Source of the DNA: Haliea sp.
GTDB taxonomy: Bacteria > Pseudomonadota > Gammaproteobacteria > Pseudomonadales > Halieaceae
Direction: 5' to 3'
Assembly (NCBI GenBank): GCA_016704305.1
Contig: JADJAL010000036.1
Span: 1-64,000, forward strand
Length of the DNA stretch: 64,000 nt
Position numbers and translations under genes: made by a program. Numbering within the stretch: position 1 is the first letter of the stretch; the number at the start of each line of letters is the position of its first letter. The notes under the pieces are model-generated. The model worked only from the letters and a program-made list of their open reading frames with translations. It ran no database searches and had not been told where the DNA came from. Positions 52,287 through 63,453 of this stretch are shown in pieces.

Positions 52287-53864
52287 TCAGTTAGCGCAGT
52301 CATGCTGCCCGCCGCCAACGTTGCCATTGCGGATATCTGCCGCACGCTCGGTTATCGCCCGCTTTTGCAAATCACTGAGGCGCGCCACGTTCTTCACCTG
52401 TAACGCCATGCGCGGGTTTCTCGCCAACGTTCTCTCATGGTGCATCAGGAAGTCCCAATACAGGGTGGTGAAAGGGCACGCGCGTTCGCCACTGCGCTGT
52501 GCGGGGTCGTAACGGCAGCCCCGGCAATACGGGCTCATGCGCTGGATGTACTTGCCGGTTGCGATATAGGGTTTGCTGCCCATCACGCCGCCATCGGCGT
52601 ACTGGCTCATACCGAGGGTGTTGGGCAGCTCCACCCATTCCACCGCGTCGACATACACCGCCAGGTACCAGGCGTGTACCTGTTGCGGCTGCACACCCAG
52701 CAGCAGCGCGTACAGGCCGGTGACCATCAGGCGCTGGATGTGGTTGGCGTAGCCGTGCGTGAGCGTCTGCGCCAGTGCGTCGCGCAGGCAGGCCATGTCG
52801 GTGGCGCCGGTCCAGAACCATGCGGGCAGGTCCTCCGTCGCGCCCAGCGTGTTGCGCTGTGCATAGCCCGGCATCTGGGTCCAGTAGATGCCGCGCACAT
52901 ACTCGCGCCAACCCAGTATCTGGCGAATGAAGCCTTCCACGCTCGGCAGCGGAGCGTGTCCGTCGCGGAGTGCCGCTTCAGCCGCCGCCACCACTTCGCG
53001 CGGGTTAAGCAGCTTGAGGTTCAGCGCTGCCGACAGGTGCGCATGGTACAACCATGGATCGCCCGGCCACATCGCGTCCTGGTAACGGCCGAACAGCGGC
53101 AGGCGCTGCTGGATAAAGGCGTGCAAGGACTCCAGCGCCTGCGCGCGCGTGACGGGCCAGGCAAAGCTGTCCAGTTGGCCAGGGTGATCCGCGAAGCGGG
53201 TGTTGACGAGTGCGATCACCTCGCGCGTGACGGCGTCGCGCTCGAACGAAACGCGCGGTGGTACGGCGCCCGGGCCGGTCGCGCCGAAGGCCTCGCGGTT
53301 GTCAGCGTCGAAGTTCCACTGTCCGCCAACCGGTTTGTCACCTTTGCCGTCCTCCTGCATCAGCACACGGTGACGCTTGCGTTGCTCGCGGTAGAAATAC
53401 TCCATGCGCAGCGCTTTTCGCCCATTGGCATGTGCTGCGAAATCGCCGGGAGTGCTGAAGAAATGGCGATCCTCGCGGATGTCCAAAGGCAAGCCATTAG
53501 CCTTTGCCACGACCCTGATAGACTCCAGCACGCGCCAGTCACCCGGCGTTGTCATCACCAGGCGGCTCGGCTTCAGGCGCTCGATATCCCGCTGCAGTTG
53601 AGCGTCCAAACTGCCGGCGTTTCCCGGCGCATCCAGATGCATGTAATGCAGCGGACGGCCGGCATCTTGCAACGCCAGCGCGAAGTGGCGCATCGCCGCC
53701 AGAAACAGCGCCGTGCGCGGTTTGCTCGACCACACATGGGTAGATTCCCCGGCCACCTCGGCCATCCATACCGCGTCAACAGCCGTATCAAAATCATCGA
53801 ACGCGGACGCCTCCAGGTCGAGCTGGTCGCCCAGCACGATGACCAGTGTTCTCAGGGCAGTCAT
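52287..53864 (-). CDS. phrB: FeS-BCP type (6-4) photolyase / cryptochrome
   Basis: This is a 525-residue DNA repair photolyase that uses light and FAD to reverse (6-4) photoproducts. The four [4Fe-4S] cysteines are Cys359, Cys447, Cys450 and Cys463, which match the Agrobacterium PhrB positions (350, 438, 441, 454) with a constant +9 offset; the catalytic His in ANHIQRLM (His375) also fits. The antenna-binding N-terminal Rossmann domain begins LRTLVIVLGDQLDL. It is convergent with the BLUF gene (about 50-base gap between stops) and divergent from the SDR gene. It is the repair arm of the light cluster. Confidence 0.94.
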   Translation of the reverse strand: MTALRTLVIVLGDQLDLEASAFDDFDTAVDAVWMAEVAGESTHVWSSKPRTALFLAAMRHFALALQDAGRPLHYMHLDAPGNAGSLDAQLQRDIERLKPSRLVMTTPGDWRVLESIRVVAKANGLPLDIREDRHFFSTPGDFAAHANGRKALRMEYFYREQRKRHRVLMQEDGKGDKPVGGQWNFDADNREAFGATGPGAVPPRVSFERDAVTREVIALVNTRFADHPGQLDSFAWPVTRAQALESLHAFIQQRLPLFGRYQDAMWPGDPWLYHAHLSAALNLKLLNPREVVAAAEAALRDGHAPLPSVEGFIRQILGWREYVRGIYWTQMPGYAQRNTLGATEDLPAWFWTGATDMACLRDALAQTLTHGYANHIQRLMVTGLYALLLGVQPQQVHAWYLAVYVDAVEWVELPNTLGMSQYADGGVMGSKPYIATGKYIQRMSPYCRGCRYDPAQRSGERACPFTTLYWDFLMHHERTLARNPRMALQVKNVARLSDLQKRAITERAADIRNGNVGGGQHDCAN

Positions 53865-54217
53865 AGGCAGTTGCTCGACTGCGGCAAATGATGCAGGAGT
53901 TGTACTTTCTTCATGGGCAATGCCTTGACTGCAGTCGGGTAAGTTCGATGCAAGCGCCTGTGTGGCCAGGTCTGCGACGACCCAGTTAGTAATACGTCAC
54001 CATAGTGCACTCCGTATCATTCATGGTGACTGAAAATTGATACAAGTCGGCAAGAGGGCGAAAGGATCCAACCAGGTTTCAATGAGTTTTTCGTCTTTGA
54101 TGTTGATCAGCCTGGCAGAGACATTGAATCCGCCATGATCTGAACGCATGCCTTTCGCGTATGTTGGTGGCACCCCTCCTCCACCAGCCAACGTTCGACC
54201 CCGGAGCTTCACAGAAG
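53865..54217. other. Divergent promoter region of photolyase and SDR genes
   Basis: A perfect inverted repeat, GTCACCAT (53997-54004) and ATGGTGAC (54024-54031), with a 19-base centre, sits mid-region and could be a regulator site. A leftward frame ending at 54021 (last part FNVSARLINIKDEKLIETWL) reads like the end of a protein, but it has no matching N-terminus or recognised family and may be a gene remnant. No gene is claimed here. Confidence 0.4.
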
Positions 54218-55216
54218 ATGGCCCGCAGTAAACCGATCCTTGTAGTAACAGGCGCCACGGGGTTTGTGGGCCGGCACTTTGTTGAACGCATTGCACAGGA
54301 GCAAAAATTTCTTATCAGGTGCCTGGTGCGCAATAGCAGCAACATTTCCACCCTCCAGTCGCTGGGTGAAGATGTCAGCTTTTGCTACGGCGATATTACC
54401 GATGAAAAGACCTTACCTGATGCGTTCAAGGATGCCTGGGGTGTTGTGAACCTGGCCGGCTATCGTGAATTCTGGAATCGGGACAGCAACTATTTTTATC
54501 AGGTGAATGAACGAGGGGCCATGAACGTATTCCGCGCCAGCCTGGATGCGGGGGTAAAAAAGGTACTCCATGTCAGTACGCCCCTGGCCTACGGCGTGCC
54601 TGATCGCATTCCGTTTAACGAGCAGTCAACGCCGGGACAGCACCCCAGTGATTACGCAAGAAGCAAGTACCTTGGCGACCAGGCGGGATGGCATCTGCAT
54701 GACAAGGAACAGCTACCGCTAACCATAGTCCATCTGGCGGCGGTCATAGGTGCGGGTGACGACAAGGAGACGATGGAGGTAAGGCGAGCTGTAGAAGGGA
54801 AGTTGCCGGCGCTGGTCGGCGCCAATACGACGTATACCTATGTCTATGTGAAGGATGCAGCAGAAGCCATCGCTCGTGCGCTGCTAAAAAATGATTCCAT
54901 AGGGCGCAGCTACCTCATAGGAAACCAGCGCGCCACCACGCGGGACTACTTTACGATCATCGGCAGGCTTGCCGGTATGTCCGTTCCGCGCTGGAACATA
55001 CCGGAGTCCTTTTTACAGCCGCTGGCGGTGGGTATGGACATGGTTTCTCGCAGGACCGGCAAGCGCCCGATGTTGCCGCTGGATGTATTGAAGACCACCG
55101 CGGCCGGGTCTCTGTTGTTTGATCCTGGCCGCGGCATCGAAGAGTTAGGCATGGCGTATACTCCTCTGGAAACCGCGCTTGCCGAAGCCATTGCGGAGAT
55201 TCGCGCCTTGCCATGA
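54218..55216 (+). CDS. NAD-dependent epimerase/dehydratase-type SDR
   Basis: This is a 332-residue extended short-chain dehydrogenase. The NAD(P)-binding TGATGFVGRHF is at residues 11-21; the active-site Tyr-x3-Lys is in SDYARSKYLGD, preceded by STPLAYG. The C-terminal half has the substrate-binding layout of sterol/flavonoid/dihydroflavonol-type epimerases (DYFTIIGRLAGMSVPRWNIP). ATG 54218 follows CAGAAG; the frame from 54161 was rejected because it adds 19 residues with no fold features. Similar SDRs are regular members of light/LitR regulons. Confidence 0.88.
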   Translation: MARSKPILVVTGATGFVGRHFVERIAQEQKFLIRCLVRNSSNISTLQSLGEDVSFCYGDITDEKTLPDAFKDAWGVVNLAGYREFWNRDSNYFYQVNERGAMNVFRASLDAGVKKVLHVSTPLAYGVPDRIPFNEQSTPGQHPSDYARSKYLGDQAGWHLHDKEQLPLTIVHLAAVIGAGDDKETMEVRRAVEGKLPALVGANTTYTYVYVKDAAEAIARALLKNDSIGRSYLIGNQRATTRDYFTIIGRLAGMSVPRWNIPESFLQPLAVGMDMVSRRTGKRPMLPLDVLKTTAAGSLLFDPGRGIEELGMAYTPLETALAEAIAEIRALP

Positions 55217-55413
55217 TGCGTCGCGCCAAGGAACAGCCCACCTCGTGGTGGCGCACCGTGGATAAGATGCGCTCGTCAAACAATGACAAGACGCCGACCT
55301 ATGTTATCTGGCTTGGGCGAGCGGGCCTGCTGCCCTTCATGGGATTGCCGGTGGTGATGTTTCTGGACGCTCAACAAATGGCCTCGCTATTGCTCGCGGC
55401 GATGCAGCTTTGA
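55213..55413 (+). CDS. Short membrane protein, possible truncated DUF3429
   Basis: This 66-residue protein has a charged N-terminus and one membrane segment (VIWLGRAGLLPFMGLPVVMF), reminiscent of the first helix of DUF3429 proteins (normally ~150 residues with five helices). It may be a truncated relic or a distinct single-helix protein. Its ATG overlaps the SDR stop (ATGA at 55213-55216), so it is likely translated with it. The function is unknown. Confidence 0.55.
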   Translation: MMRRAKEQPTSWWRTVDKMRSSNNDKTPTYVIWLGRAGLLPFMGLPVVMFLDAQQMASLLLAAMQL

Positions 55414-55452
55414 ATCTATACATCCACTTAACAGTTTTTACAGGAGCTCGAA

Positions 55453-55950
55453 ATGGCAAACAAAAAGGCAGTGAAGAACGCAAAAATTGATATCGGTATA
55501 TCGGAGGTCAATCGTCAGAAAATTGCAAATGGCTTGTCAGCGTTGTTGGCAGACAGCTATACCCTGTACCTGATGACCCATAATTTCCACTGGAACGTAA
55601 AAGGGCCGATGTTCAATACGCTGCACCTGATGTTCATGACCCAATACACCGAACAATGGGCCGCACTGGACCAGATCGCCGAACGTATCCGTGCACTTGA
55701 TTTCCCAGCCCCGGGTACTTGCAAGCAATTCACCAGGCTGGCATCCATCAAGGAAATAGAAGGCGTGCCCAAGGCCACGGATATGATTCGATATCTGGTG
55801 GCTGCGCAGGAGGCTACGGCCCGAACAGCGCGCAAGCTTTTTCCGATTGTCGAGAAGGCGAATGACCAGCCGACAGCGGACCTGTTGACCCAGCGCCTGG
55901 ATGTTCATGAAAAGACCGCATGGATGTTGCGCAGTTTGCTGGAAGATTAG
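55453..55950 (+). CDS. dps: Dps-family DNA-protecting ferroxidase
   Basis: This is a 165-residue four-helix-bundle mini-ferritin that stores iron by oxidising Fe(II) with H2O2 and protects DNA in stress. The ferroxidase-site residues lie in MTHNFHWNVKGPMFNTLHLMF (His, Asp/Glu positions) and QWAALDQIAERIRALDFPAPGT; the N-terminal Lys tail (ANKKAVKNAK) may bind DNA. CAGGAG precedes the ATG. It sits downstream of the light/photo-oxidative cluster, which fits protection against oxidative damage. Confidence 0.92.
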   Translation: MANKKAVKNAKIDIGISEVNRQKIANGLSALLADSYTLYLMTHNFHWNVKGPMFNTLHLMFMTQYTEQWAALDQIAERIRALDFPAPGTCKQFTRLASIKEIEGVPKATDMIRYLVAAQEATARTARKLFPIVEKANDQPTADLLTQRLDVHEKTAWMLRSLLED

Positions 55951-56092
55951 GTTCGAATGCTTGGGTATCAGGAGTACCGGTGGGTTCGAATCGCCTGCTC
56001 CATCTGTAGCCGGATGCCATCGATGCCCCGTTCTTCGCCGTCGTTTTTTCCTTAATGGAAACCTGCACAAACGCCACATCTTTAAACTAGGG

Positions 56093-56114
56093 CTGTCGGG
56101 CATACGTCCGACAG
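56093..56114. other. Hairpin downstream of dps
   Basis: CTGTCGG (56093-56099) and CCGACAG (56108-56114) form a seven-base perfect stem with an eight-base loop, about 140 bases past the Dps stop. No T-run follows, so terminator activity is uncertain. Confidence 0.4.
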
Positions 56115-56248
56115 ACTGCTAGAATCCTCTACAGTCGAATCTGCATGACCGTGGTCAACGCCCTCATCTGTCCGCGCGGGTACACCCGCGTGACCGGTGA
56201 CGGCGTTGAGTCCTCGCGAACCCTGCTTCCATCAGGAGACTGTTCATT

Positions 56249-59200
56249 ATGTACACATTGGTTTGCTTTAACCGCCGCTTGCACCTTCGACTTACCGGCG
56301 CCATTTGCCTGCTTGGCGGTGCGGTAGTCGCGCTGCCAGCGCAGTCGCAGGGGGGGTGCTCCTATAGCAATAACAACTCCGTCGCCACATGCACCGGGGA
56401 TCTGTCTGGCGGCGTGCAGATCAATGGTCCCGTTGAACTCATCGTCGAATCACTCACCGGGAATATCGGCTCTACTTCCAGTACGGCCGTGGGTGTTTCT
56501 CTTATCAATAACGGTGCTTCCCAAGGCGGAGGACAGAGCGGGGATGACGGCGGTTTCGCAACCATCTCCTTCGATGGTGGTTCCTTCGATATCTACTCCC
56601 AGACCGTGGGCATCGTGGCAGGTGCGCAGGGCGGCAATGGCGGCAGCGGCAACCCGGCAGGCGGCGACGGCGGTACGGGCGGCGGGGGTATCGAACTGAA
56701 CTTTTTGAGCGGCTCTGTGCTCACCGATGGCGATGATGCGGTGGGCTTATGGGCCTACAGCGCTGGGGGAAATGGCGGTATCGGCGCCAATGTTGGCGGC
56801 TTTTTTCACTCCGGACGCCAGGTGGGCGGTGCCGGTGGTGCCGGTGGCGATGCGGGCACCGTGGCAATTAACGTCACCCAGGGCGCGTTTACGCAAGGTG
56901 GGACTGCCTCCGGATTCGGCGGCGTTGGCGTCATTCTTGCGGATAGCCAGGGGGGCGACGGCGTCTCCGGCGGCGAAGGCACGGCGTATTTTAACGTTGG
57001 CCAGGGCGGTGCGGGCGGGGCGGGTGGCTCCGGCGAGGCGACCGCGATCAATCTGGGTGCAGTCACGATCAACATGACCGGTGGCACCGGGGCCGCTGTT
57101 CTCGCGCAAAGTTTTGGGGCTGAAGGCGGTAGCGGCGGCGAAGGCTGGTCCGATGTCGCCGACGGCGACGGTGGCGCGGCCGGTGCGGGCGGCAACGGCG
57201 GCGACATTACGATCACCTCCGGTTCTACGAGCTTTCCCGGCGCGTTGCAGATCACCACCGCCCAGGCACAGCAGCATGGCGTGCAGGCCAACAGCGTGGC
57301 AGGCGACGGTGGCATGGGTGGGTTTGGCGACGCCTCCGGTGGCAGTGCCGGCAAGGGCTACGGCGGCGCCGGCGGCCAGGGCGGCACCGGTGGCAACGTG
57401 TCCATTGATCTTGCGGGGGCCAGCATCGAGACAGCAGGTAAGGAGGCGCTGGGTGTTTTTGCCCGCAGTTACGGCGGTGCCGGCGGCGCGGGTGGCAGCG
57501 GCAACGGTGCCAGCGGTCGCGGCGGCTCGGGTGCCGGCAGTGGCCCGGGCGGACAGGTCGATGTCATGTTCTCCGGCACATTGGCCACCGCCGGCCAGGA
57601 CGCCAACGGACTCTTCGCGCAAAGCGTCGGTGGCTTCAGTGGCAATGGGGGCGCGGCAGCGGGCTTCGTGGCTTACGGGGCCGGCTCCGAGAGCGCAGGT
57701 GCCGGCGGCGACGTGCACCTCGATACCCAGGGTACTACATCCAGCATCAAGACCACTGGCGATTGGGCGAGTGGCCTTACCGCACAGAGCGTGGGTGGGG
57801 GCGGTGGCAAAGGCTCCGCCGCCACCGGCATTGTCGCCATTGGCGGCACCGGGTCCGCGGGCGGCGATGGCGGCACGGTGACCATCGCCAACACGGCGGG
57901 GGTGACAACCGCAGGCCAGGGCGCGAGCGCCATTTCCGCCGCGAGCCATGGCGGGGGCGGCGGCGACGGCGGCGGCGCGGGCGGCATCGTGGGCATCGGC
58001 GGCAGTTCCGGGCAGGGCGGCACGGGCGGGCAAGTGGACGTCAGTAACAGCGGCGCCCTGGTCACCGGCGGCACGCAGGCGGACGGTATCCATGCGAGCA
58101 GCGTCGGCGGCGGTGGCGGCTCGGCCCACTCGACCGGCGGGCTGGTCGCGATCGGCGGCAGCGGTGGCAATGGTGGCAATGGTGGCATCGTCGCGTTGCT
58201 GAACGGCGGCGGCGTCGCGACCACCGGGGATGATGCCGACGGCGTGTTTATCCAGAGCATCGGCGGCGGTGGCGGCGCGGGTTCCAACGCGATTTCCGTG
58301 TCGGCCCTGTTCAGCCTGGCGATCGGCGGCACCGGCGGCGGGGGTGGCGACGGCATGGCCGCAAGCTACACCGATGCCGGTGTCAGCAATGATTACACGA
58401 TCGCGACGCAAGGCCATCGCGCCCGGGGCTTGTTTGTGCAGAGTGTCGGCGGCGGTGGCGGCGATGGCGGCAACGCGATTTCGGCCAGCATTTCGCCGAG
58501 CTTCGACATCAGCATCGGGGCGAGCGGGTCCGGCGGCAACGGCGGCACGGGCGGTGGCGCCAGCGCCACGCTTGGCGGCGATGTGACGACGGCGGGCGAC
58601 CTGGCCGCAGCGGTGGTCGTGCGCTCCGCTGGTGGCGGTGGCGGTGCTTCGGGTACCACGGTATCGGCGGCCGATGGCGCGGTGGTGACGGTCAACGTGG
58701 CGGTCGGCGGTTCCGGCGGCAAGGGCGGCAGTGCGGGAGCGACCAGCGCCACGAGCACTGGCGCGCTGGCCACGTTCGGCGCGTTGTCGCACGGCCTGGT
58801 CGCGCATTCCGTCGGTGGCGGCGGCGGTGCGGCAGGTACCACGGTTGCATCCAGCGGTGCCTCCTCGGTGTCGATCACCAATGGCATCGGCGGCAAGGGT
58901 GGCGTGGCAGGCGACGGCGGCACTGTGCAGACCACAACAGGCGGCAGCATCCAGACCGGCGGCGACGGCGCGGTCGGCCTGTCCGCGATGAGTATCGGCG
59001 GTGGCGGCGGCGATGCCGGCACTACCGTCAGCGCCAACGCCGTGTCCGGGGGCAGCATCACCGTCGGTGTCGGCGGCAGTGGCGGGGCGAGCGGCGCAGG
59101 CGGCGCCGTCACCGTGAACAACACAGCCGATATCGCCACCAAGGGTGCTATCAGCGAGGGCATCTTCGCGCATTCGATCGCGCTGGGCGGCGGCAACTCG

Positions 59201-62200
59201 GGAATCGTGGCGGCGGCCAACGGCGTGACAATTGGCGGTATCAACGTCGCCGTGGGCGGCAGTGGCGGCAGTGGCGGCGCAAGTGGCGATGTCAATGTGA
59301 CCAGCCAGGGCGGGATCAGTACCGGCGGCATCCTGTCCAACGCCATTGAGGCACAGAGTATCGCCGGGGGTGGCGGCAAGGCGAAGGGTTCGATCACTGC
59401 ATCGGCGCTGTCGATGGGCAATATCGGCGTATCGGTCGGCGGCTCGGGCGGCGGTGGCGGCAATGCAGGCAAGGTTGCGGTGAGCAGTAATGGCGCGCTA
59501 GCGACGGCGGGCGATTTATCCCATGCCATCGTCGCGCAAAGCCTCGGCGGCGGCGGCGGCGCGGGTGGCTACGCGGCGGAAGGCAGCTTCACGGCAGGCG
59601 AGGTCTCCGGGCAGCTGAGCGCGGAAGTCGGCGGGCAGGGTGGCAATGGTGGTAGTGCCGGGACGGTCGGGGTGACAACCGAGGGCATGATCACGACTAC
59701 CGGTTATTGGTCCACTGGCATCGTGGCTCAGTCGATCCAGCGGCAGTGGCGGCATCGGCGGCAGCGTCTACAGCGGCAACCTGGCCGCCAGTTCAGCAGG
59801 ATCGTTGCAGGCCAACCTCGGCCTGGGCGGCAATGGCGGCAGCGGCGGCGTCGGCGCGGCCGTGCAGATCGATAACGGCGCGGACATCAAGACGCAAAGC
59901 TACTTCGCCTCGGGTATTCTCGCCCAGTCCATCGGCGGCGATGGCGGCAGCGGCGGCAATGTCTACACGGTGGTTGCCGCCGTCACGCCCGGCTCGGATA
60001 TCAACATCAACGGCAGCGTGGGTGGCTTCGGCGGCACAGGCAATCACGCCGGTACCGTGGCGGTCACGAATACGGGCACGATTACCACGCTGGAAGGCGC
60101 GGCCACCGCGATCCATGTCGCCAGTATTGGCGGGGGCGGCGGCCGGGCGGGCAATGCCGCCAATATCAATTTGAATCTCACCGGCGGCGGCAGCGGATCA
60201 TCGGTGAACGCCGCCTTCGGCCTGAATGTCGGCGGCTCCGGCGGGGCGGGCGGCGACGGCAATACCGTCACGGTGACCAACCAGGCAGCGCTCGCCACCA
60301 GCGGCGTCAGTGCGAAAGGTATCTTCGCGCAGAGCGTCGGCGGCGGGGGTGGCGACGGCGGCACCGCGTCCAGCGACTCGATTGGCTTCAATGGCGTTTG
60401 CAAACTCGTTACCGGCGGCAACCAGTATCTGTGCTCAACGGCTGACGCTCCTGACGACGTGACCCAGGTCAGCGCCTCGCTCACCATTGAAATCGGCGGC
60501 AGCGGCGGTGCGGCCGGTGACGGCGAAAGCGGTAAACGTCGACAACAGCGCCACAATCACCACCACCGGACGCCTGGCGCATGCGATCAAGGCGCACTCG
60601 ATCGGCGGCGGTGGCGGTGAGGGCGGCGAAGGCGCATTGGGCATCGCCGGCTGGACGACCAATAAACTGGCGCAGGCGCTGGACTCGCTGGGCGAGTTGT
60701 GGACCAGTATTTCTGATTTCACCAATGTCGGCATCGGCGTGGGCGGCTCCGGCGGCGCGGCCGGAACCGGCGGCGTGGTGACGGTGAATAACACGTCGAC
60801 GCTCACCACGTCTGGCGATCACGCCTTCGGTATCCACGCCCAGTCGGTCGGCGGCGGCGGTGGGAACGGCGGCGCGGGCAGCACGGGCCTCACGCCGAAC
60901 ATCACGGTCGGCGGCGCTGGCAGCGGCGGTGGCGACGGCGGCGATGTCACCGTGCTGGGCTTTGGCCCCATCAGCACCACCGGTCGCGGCGGCATCGGAA
61001 TTTTCGCCCAGTCAGTGGGCGGTGGCGGCGGCACGGCCGGTGACGTGGAAATGGGCCTGACCACCGAGCACCTCAACATCGGCGTCGGCGTCGGCGTACA
61101 ACGCTCGGCCGGCGCGGGCGGCAACGGCGGCACGGTGAATGTGACCAGCGGCCCCCTCACCACCACCGGCTATGCAGCGCACGGCGTGTTCGCGCATTCG
61201 GTCGGCGGCTCCGGCGGAGTGGCTGGCATCTCCGGCGTGTTTGAAGGCGGTCCGACCAGCTTCGTGGGCAGTGCCGGGGATCAGGGCGATGCGGGCGCCG
61301 TCAGCATCGATGTGGACGGTGTTATCTCGGTGTCGGGAGAGGATGCCCACGCCGTATTCGCACAGTCGGCTTCGGGAAAAACCGCAGGCGATACCAGCGG
61401 CGACGTGACCATCAATGTCTATCAGAATACCTCCGCCACCGGCCTCGACGGCCGCGGTATCCTGGCGCAGAGCGCGAGCGTGGACAACGCGCAAAACGGC
61501 GCGATAAAAATCTATGTCGGCCCGTACCAGGGCACCACCGACATCCCCACCGTCACCACGGGCGCGAGCAGCAAAGAAACGCTCTACCTGTGGGGAGGCG
61601 CCAACAATACGATCACCAACGCCGGGACGCTGACGCAGCAAAATGCCAGCAGCTATGTCATCCGCACCGATGCGGTCGCCACGACGACGGTGGACAACAC
61701 CGGCACGATCAACGGCTCCATACTCGGCGCCACGGTAGCGAGTGACCCGCTGCGCAGCGCAGGCGGCGTCAACCAGTTTGTGTTCGCGGGGCCCTCCAGC
61801 ATCGACGTACACAATCGCCAGGGCGGCAACCTCAACGCCGGGCTGCTGCTCGACGTGCGCAACCTGGACAACCAGGGCACGCTCGCCGTTGGTGGCAGCA
61901 ACCAGATCGGCACAACCCGCCTGACGGGGGACCTGCGCCAGAGCGGCGACGGCCGGCTCACGATCGATCTCGATCCGCGCGAGCCACTGGACAGCGAGCA
62001 GGGCGACAGGCTCATCATCGACGGCAGTGCGAACCTCGGCGGCAAAGTGACTGTCAACCTGCTCGATACCTGGCAAGCCGTGCCTGGCGAACAGTCGTTG
62101 GCCATCCTCACTGCCGGTGGTGGCCTGACGCTGGGCGAACAGCCGCTGACCCAATCCGCCGTTGCCCAGTACCAGTTGCAGCAACCGATTTCGGGCGAAC

Positions 62201-63327
62201 TCCACCTGACCTATGACATCGACTTCGCCAACGCGGGCATCACCGCGCAAACCAACGACAACCAGGATGATATCGCCCGCTACATCCACGGCATCTATCT
62301 TGCCGGGGCGCTGGATGACGCGGTGGCGCGTGAACTCATCGCGATCGAGGACACGGTGGACTACGCGCAGGTGATGAACAGCCTCGGCGCGGAGATCGCG
62401 GTGGACACCCAGACCACCAGCCTGCTGTCTGGACTTCGCTTTAACGACGCGTTGCTCAGCTGCGCCCAGCGCAGCGGCGACTACCATTATTACGATCTGG
62501 GCCAGTGCGGCTGGCTGCGCGCGAGCGGCCAGAGCTTCAGCCAGCAGGAGACGGATGACAATCTCGGCTTCGACGAGAACACCTGGCAATTCGCAGGCGG
62601 CGGCCAGATCGACCTGCGCAACGACTGGCACCTCGGCGGCGCGCTCTCCTACGAGCGCAGCAACCTCGATGCCGACGACAGCAACGCCCGCAGCGACGGC
62701 GACCGCTTCCAGATCGGCGTATCCACCAAGCGCCGCTTCCATGCGACCGAGCTGTCCGGATCACTCGCCACGAGTTACGGCAGCTTCGATATCAACCGCA
62801 GCCCCGCGCCCGGCGTCAGCCTCGACGGCAACCAGGACCTGTGGCTGTACTCCGGGCAATTGCGCGCGGCGCAACTGTTCGAGCACCAGCGCTGGAGCAT
62901 CAAGCCGCGCATCGATCTCGGCGTGGATTATCTGTCCACGGACGGTTTCAACGAGGGCGGCAACAGCGATGTCCGCCTGCTCGTGGACGGCGACGACAAC
63001 ACCTACGTCCACGTGCAGCCAGCCGTCGATGTCGCCACGGAATTCGACACCGAGGATGGCATGCTGATACGTCCAAGATTCACCCTTGGCATCACGCAAT
63101 TCCTCGGCGGTGCCGCCCCCGAAGTGACCGGGCGCTTTGCCGGCGCGCCGAACAGCGTAGCCCCGTTCACTGCCAGCACCGACCTCGACAAGACCCGCGT
63201 CGAAATTGCCGCCGGCGTCGATGTCTTTGCGGTGAACAACCTCGTGGTGCGCGCCGAGGTGTTCGGCAGCGTCTCCGACAACAGCGACAGCTACGGGGGT
63301 GGGGTGAAGGTAGCGCTGCCGTTTTAG
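56249..63327 (+). pseudogene. Giant glycine-rich autotransporter adhesin, two frameshifts
   Basis: The restored product is about 2,360 residues: signal peptide (cut near AQSQG), an enormous Gly-rich passenger made of repeating units (VGGGGG, GGSGGNGG and VQSIGGGGG, each with TATT-type beta strands), and a C-terminal outer-membrane barrel (about residues 2,050-2,360) ending in aromatic F (GGGVKVALPF). Three successive frames carry it: 56249-59875, 59805-60620 and 60487-63327. Breaks are near 59737 (an extra base in ATCCAGCGG, versus the expected ATCGGCGG) and 60526-60528 (an A too many). Each shift is +1. Such proteins act in adhesion and biofilm formation. The gene is among the longest in the window. 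Confidence 0.87.
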
Positions 63328-63453
63328 GGAGTTGCTTCTCGCTACAGATGTGCCATTCTCCAAGGCGCACGGAGAGTCTGAGAGGAGAGCCGGACCTGGC
63401 GCTAAATACGCTCAGGGATCGCTGATCCATCCGGATGCGCAGCAGGAGTTGAT

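Noticed and set aside
52437..53891. 484-codon plus-strand frame opposite the photolyase
   Set aside because: The minus-strand photolyase has four matched Fe-S cysteines; the plus frame has no recognisable features.
54021..54296. 91-codon minus-strand frame in the photolyase-SDR gap
   Set aside because: Only its last ~40 residues look protein-like, there is no start with a ribosome site and no family; at most a remnant.
56747..59173. 808-codon minus-strand open frame opposite the autotransporter
   Set aside because: It is a by-product of the Gly-codon bias on the plus strand (GGC/GGT repeats leave no stops on the complement); Ala/Arg/Thr-rich with no domain text.
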